In this document: positions 7,181 to 10,738 of the stretch, piece after piece
Numbering within the stretch: the first letter of the stretch is position 1
How the letters are laid out: the number at the start of each line of letters is the position of its first letter
Assembly: GCA_000310025.1 (NCBI GenBank)
Contig: FN648236.1
Coordinates: forward strand, 292,751 to 303,488
Source of the DNA: Ectocarpus siliculosus
Lineage: Eukaryota; Sar; Phaeophyceae; Ectocarpales; Ectocarpaceae
Direction: 5' to 3'
Length of the DNA stretch: 10,738 bases
Notes under the pieces: model-generated
Databases searched by the model: none
What the model was told of the DNA's origin: nothing
Seen by the model: only the letters and a program-made list of their open reading frames with translations
Translations under genes and position numbers: made by a program

Positions 7181-7950
7181 GCTTCACGAGCGGGGGGCTG
7201 CAACACGGCACGGGGGGGGATTCTCCCAGTCACCCTCCACAAGATGGGTTTCCAAACCAGAAGGCAGAACTGCTAGTCTGGCTCGTTGATGGGCATATAT
7301 GTGGCAGGAGGGCGCTCGATGCAAGGTGGCTATCCATCGCGCTTTCCTACAACCGGCGGTCAACATCTTTTGGATTGCCGTGGGCCACGGCTATACTTCC
7401 CCGATTTGACTTGAATTTCTGGACGAGGCGAGCCGTAGACAGTTTGGTCATGCAAGGTCGCCGCGAAGAGGGAAAGGCTGGTTGCGAGCTAAGAGAAAAG
7501 CAGTCTCAGTTTCTGTGCCGAGATATCTACCAAAAAAGAGTTCGTCTTGTTTGTTGCCGCAGCACAAAACAAGTTTGCAATTGGGGCAACAATTTGGAGA
7601 GACAGGCGATCGTCCAGTCGAACGATTCTTCTCTGTCTCAAACTTGTTCTTTGGGAAAATATCGCTTGGGAGTTAGGAGGGGGCGAGAGAGCTCAGACAT
7701 GAAATTGGCAACGCCATGCCGTGTGGATAAGTAGCATGGTGCTGCCGGCGCGGTGATCTCGGGACTTCGATGTTGCGGATGAATCATCGCAGTCGGCCAG
7801 GACACGGCATTGGGGTCGTTGGCCCTCTCTCGGTTGTTCGCACCTTCTTTATTTTTTAGACCGCGAGGTCACGCGGACGCGAATGCCCCCCCCCCAAGAC
7901 CATGGTGGGTCGGTCATCTGTAGCTCTCATGAAGTTCGAGGCAGTTTGGG
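7181..7950 (+). other. 3' flank / probable 3' UTR of fumarase
   Basis: Follows the TAG at 7178-7180. No exon, repeat or RNA gene is recognised, and no clear poly(A) signal is seen before 7950. The long 277-codon frame at 6901-7734 runs through this stretch but is out of frame with the fumarase exon it covers. Confidence 0.5.
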
Positions 7951-9267
7951 GAAGCCAACTGGTGGTGGTCATCTGTATAGCTATAAAGTGCCATGCACGT
8001 CGTGTTTATTCTAAATAAGAAGGTACACCACACAGCGAGCGAGGTAGGGGAAGCCAACCCACATCGACAGTCTTCAGATGAACCAAAAATATACAAATAC
8101 GCCGGAGTAGATAAAAGCCGGAAACCATGTGAAACCTGTTTGATTGTGAAAAAACGAAGACCGAGCGGAGAATAAAAAAACAACCAAAGACGACAACGAC
8201 AACACAGACAGTCAAGAGGCTACGCGCTCGTGCTCGATTCCACACGCCTACTTCCCCGACAAAACAGGCTATATTCACCCGCTGGTTCCAACAAAACGCG
8301 CCTGATACCAAACCCGGGTGCGGGTGTTCATTGGAAATTAGAGTGGTCATCCCCCCCTCCCCCCTCGAAAAAATCCCCCTTGAGTCGGCGGAACCCCCTC
8401 ACGACGAAAGGACCGGAGAAAAGGAGACTTGCCGTGCAAACAGCTCGGAGACCATCATACGGAGCATCACAAGCAAGACGCAAGTTCCCGCAGAAACAAA
8501 AAGAAGGACAAAACATGCGTTGCAGACGTGAGCGGGTGTGGACTAAAGTTTTGGTTCGGTAGATGACGCAAGCCGGGGCGGGGTGCACGATTGCGGCATC
8601 CTACACACGATCGCAACAGCCCCTCATCTATGTATCTCTCGACCCGCTTTAATGTTCTCCCAACTTCACAACAGCATCGTCTTCGAAGACCGCGACGTCC
8701 ACGTACTCCGTCGTGCGACACACACAAAATAAAAAACGCCTCTTTAACCGTCAGGCGAACGTCCCCATGTGTCGCGTTGCCAGTACGCTACGCGCTCGAC
8801 CGTGGTGAAAGCGCTAGGAGCGCCTACAGCAGTAGCGGCGCAAAACAAGGGCTGCTGCTTTCCACGTTACCCTCCGTGTGCCGTTCGGCAACGACCGGCA
8901 AGCCCAACCCTTTCGATGCCCTTGTCCCGTGTTCCGCAAACAAGCGGAGGTAGAGAACGACACGAGTCTTGCATTCCTAAGCGGTTGGTTAGACCATTGG
9001 CCACCCGTCCTCGAGAGCACGGACCATTGTTCCCACATGACCGAGCACCGACGGCCAATCGTTCCGAGGGCGGGCGGGCGGGTGGGGGAACAAAGCCCAC
9101 TTTCTTATGCGCGTCGCCCCGATCCCTCCGGACCCACCAAATGACCCCCACAAACAGCGCCTATGCCACCCGGCCTGCTTGCCTTGCATCACCAAAACAC
9201 ACCTCACAGCGACTCTGGCGCTCACGGCAGCTTTGGACACGCCCTAAATAAAAAACTGCGCACGTTT
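7951..9267 (-). other. 3' flank / probable 3' UTR of the minus-strand gene
   Basis: No convincing exon is seen on either strand. Parts of the + strand are A+C-rich (for example 8170-8215 and 8480-8515). That makes the - strand T+G-rich, as in the sense strand of introns in this window. AATAAA occurs on the + strand at 8171, 8728 and 9247, but no + strand gene ends there. On the - strand AATAAA occurs opposite 7848-7853. Transcript ends are not determinable here. Confidence 0.35.
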
Positions 9268-9305
9268 CTATTCTGACGTGAATCCGATGGCAATCTTCAA
9301 CAAAT
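9268..9305 (-). CDS. Unidentified minus-strand gene, terminal exon with stop
   Basis: The acceptor cctctacag (AG opposite 9306-9307) is followed by at, which completes an Asp codon with the base left by exon 9744-9901. It then reads LLKIAIGFTSE and TAG (9268-9270). The phase fit and the natural-looking C-terminus support it. The exon is short and the product unrecognised, so the alternative that translation ends elsewhere remains open. Confidence 0.42.
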
Positions 9306-9743
9306 CTGTAGAGGAGGACGCGGGGGGGCACGGGGTGGGGAGGGTGGGTGAGAAGGAAATAGAGTCAAAACTGCTAGTACTGGCAACATTACCCACCTCG
9401 CATACTTTGTCTACTGACCATTCGAGATGATGGGGCAAGACACGAAACTGCACACAGCGCGCAGGCATAAGGGATGTGCTAGGACCACGAATGCGGTAAG
9501 GAAACAACCCGTTGGTGGAACTACACAAACACCACAACATCACCACCACACGTACCCACCTATGCCACCAACCAAAACAAGAAAAAAACGGCGGACACAA
9601 AAAACAACACGAAACACAAAACTATTCTCCCGTCAACACCCACAACAACAACATCGTCGACAATAACAACCAACAACCAACAACAACGGCAGCAACTTCT
9701 TAACAAACCAGCACGGCAACACCACAACAAGAGGAGCACTCAC
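9306..9743 (-). other. Proposed intron of the minus-strand gene
   Basis: Bounded by donor gtgagt and acceptor ctacag on the - strand. Its + strand is strikingly A+C-rich (9510-9720), so the sense strand is T+G-rich, like the fumarase introns. This supports the - orientation. No exon or repeat element is seen inside apart from imperfect CAA/ACC runs. Confidence 0.45.
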
Positions 9744-9901
9744 CCAAGTCGGCTGCGACCTTCGCTCGCTCCTCCGCCTCCCCCTCCGACCCTTCCTCGA
9801 TGGAACCCGCGTGCTTGGCCTCGTAAGCGTTGACGATGACGTTACGCTGCCGCTGGTCGAGGTCGTTCTCCACCGCCATGCCTCCGGCCAGTCGGCAGTA
9901 C
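9744..9901 (-). CDS. Unidentified minus-strand gene, internal exon
   Basis: The acceptor attatttctcag (AG opposite 9902-9903, next to an (AAT)5 run) is followed by one base and 52 codons. The product reads YCRLAGGMAVENDLDQRQRN, then VIVNAYEAKHAGSIEEGSEG, then EAEERAKVAADL. The exon ends at the consensus donor gg|gtgagt, phase 1. The protein is charged, mostly helical in character, with an acidic Glu-rich stretch near its end. I do not recognise the family. Composition and clean borders make it a credible exon of a gene converging on the fumarase. Confidence 0.6.
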
Positions 9902-10205
9902 CTGAGAAATAATAATAATAATAAAAAAAACACACACAAGAGGGGAACGCAACGTCACGAAAGAGATTCCGAACAAGGACGAACTACGTCGGTCGTACTC
10001 GTAGTGATAAACGGTAGTTCTTCGTGGAAAGGTTACCGTGTTCGCTCGACGGCACGCCAGGTATGACAGGCCAATCAGACTGAGGTCGCATGGATGCCAA
10101 CCCAAGCCGACAAGACAAAAAATGCTATCGTCAACAGACAAAAACATCGGTACAACTCTGTACAACTAACGAGATGTGGTGCTCTTACGCCGCACGAAGA
10201 GCTAC
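9902..10205 (-). other. Proposed upstream intron of the minus-strand gene
   Basis: The acceptor end is well supported and lies beside an (AAT)5 run (9908-9922) and a CA run (9931-9937). The donor end is tentative. No other features are seen. Confidence 0.35.
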
Positions 10206-10246
10206 CGCTGTGGCTGTGCAAACTCGAGGAGGCGCTCTGCTTCTGC
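10206..10246 (-). CDS. Unidentified minus-strand gene, possible upstream exon (partial)
   Basis: On the - strand the readable bases give AEAERLLEFAQPQ and the first two bases of an Arg codon, before a possible donor cg|gtagct. Splicing over 9902-10205 would give FAQPQRYCRLAGGMAV in frame. The donor is weaker than others here, though the fumarase uses a similar gtagat. The 5' side runs into unreliable sequence at about 10249. Confidence 0.33.
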
Positions 10247-10248
10247 GG

Positions 10249-10738
10249 GGGGGGGGGGGGGGGGGGACCCCAAACCCCAAAAACCGGCCAAAACCCCCCC
10301 CGGGGGTTTTTTTTCCCACAAAATCAAAAAAAACAACCCCTAAAAAAAAAAAACCTTCTTCCCCCAAAAAACGGGGAAACCCCCGAAAAAAAAAACAAAA
10401 CCCCCTTCAAAAAAAAAGAAAAAAGGGTTCCCCCACCCCCCAAAATGTTTCCGGCCACCAAAAGCCCCCCCCCAAAAAAAAATGTTCCAAAAAAAAAAAA
10501 AAAAAACCCCTTTAAAAAGGCCCCCCCCGCCCTTAAGAAGTTCCCCCCCCCCCCCCCCAAGGGGCCCACCCTGAACTTCCCCAAGAAGCCCCTAAAACCG
10601 CCCCCCCACAACCCCCCCCGGGGGTCTTGGGCGGCCCCCCCCCTCCGGCCCCAAAAACCCCGGAAAAAAAAAATGGAACTTGGGTGTTTTCCGTTTTGGA
10701 AAAAAAAAAAAAAAAAACCACCAAAAAAAAGGGGGGGG
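10249..10738. other. Homopolymer-dominated stretch, probably unreliable sequence
   Basis: From the G-run starting at 10247-10249, the text is almost wholly runs of A, C, G or T, such as 17-18 consecutive C or A. It has no normal dinucleotide mixture, unlike everything before it. This resembles the stretched-homopolymer tail of a poor read or contig end rather than natural DNA. Open frames here give only Lys/Pro/Gly/Phe strings and were not annotated. Confidence 0.8.

Noticed and set aside
6901-7734. A 277-codon open frame on the + strand, the longest in the window
   Set aside because: It overlaps the fumarase terminal exon (7149-7180) in a different frame, has no recognisable domain, and its Arg/Ser/Cys-rich composition looks like translated non-coding DNA.
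8769-9251. A 160-codon + strand frame followed by AATAAA
   Set aside because: Low-complexity Arg/Pro/Thr-rich translation without domains; it lies in the probable 3' flank of the - strand gene.
10090-10515. Lys/Pro-rich frame and Gly/Phe-rich frames at the window end
   Set aside because: They are translations of homopolymer runs in unreliable sequence.

Overview
This is eukaryotic nuclear DNA of moderate GC content. Exons are short and spliced, introns run from about 0.3 to 1.2 kb with GT...AG borders, introns are T+G-rich on the sense strand, and there are many microsatellites and dispersed repeats. The gene structure and the presence of a class I (iron-sulfur) fumarase fit a stramenopile, most likely a brown alga. 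That assignment is inference from style, not proof.

The main gene is the 3' part of a class I fumarate hydratase on the + strand. I assembled seven exons by matching the translation to the family in order: 1180-1333, 1907-2071, 2983-3178, 3994-4123, 4597-4696, 5904-5997 and 7149-7180. All six splice junctions keep the reading frame. The last exon is only 32 nt, encodes NDFFKKWQV and the stop, and lies 1151 bp beyond the previous one. Together they encode about 289 codons, roughly the C-terminal half of the enzyme. The N-terminal half lies upstream of the window, and bases 1-1179 are probably part of an intron.

On the - strand, converging on the fumarase, is the 3' end of a second, unrecognised gene. 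I propose exons at 9268-9305 (with stop), 9744-9901 and, tentatively, 10206-10246. About 2.1 kb between the two genes (7181-9267) has no convincing coding sequence and probably holds both 3' UTRs.

The introns carry most of the unexplained structure. There is a 240-bp direct repeat (1-239 and 605-846) built from an A-rich hairpin plus two 66-bp subunits. A dispersed repeat occurs in opposite orientations in two introns (235-345 and 4840-4963). A diverged 110-140-bp repeat forms arrays in two different introns of the same gene. A 19-bp minisatellite has nine copies, and a 226-bp MITE-like element has terminal inverted repeats of about 43 bp.

From about 10249 to the end, the sequence collapses into runs of single bases and looks like unreliable sequence at a contig or read end. 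I found no CRISPR array, tRNA, rRNA or prokaryotic operon, and no clearly novel multi-gene system. The novelty lies in the intronic repeats and the unidentified - strand gene.
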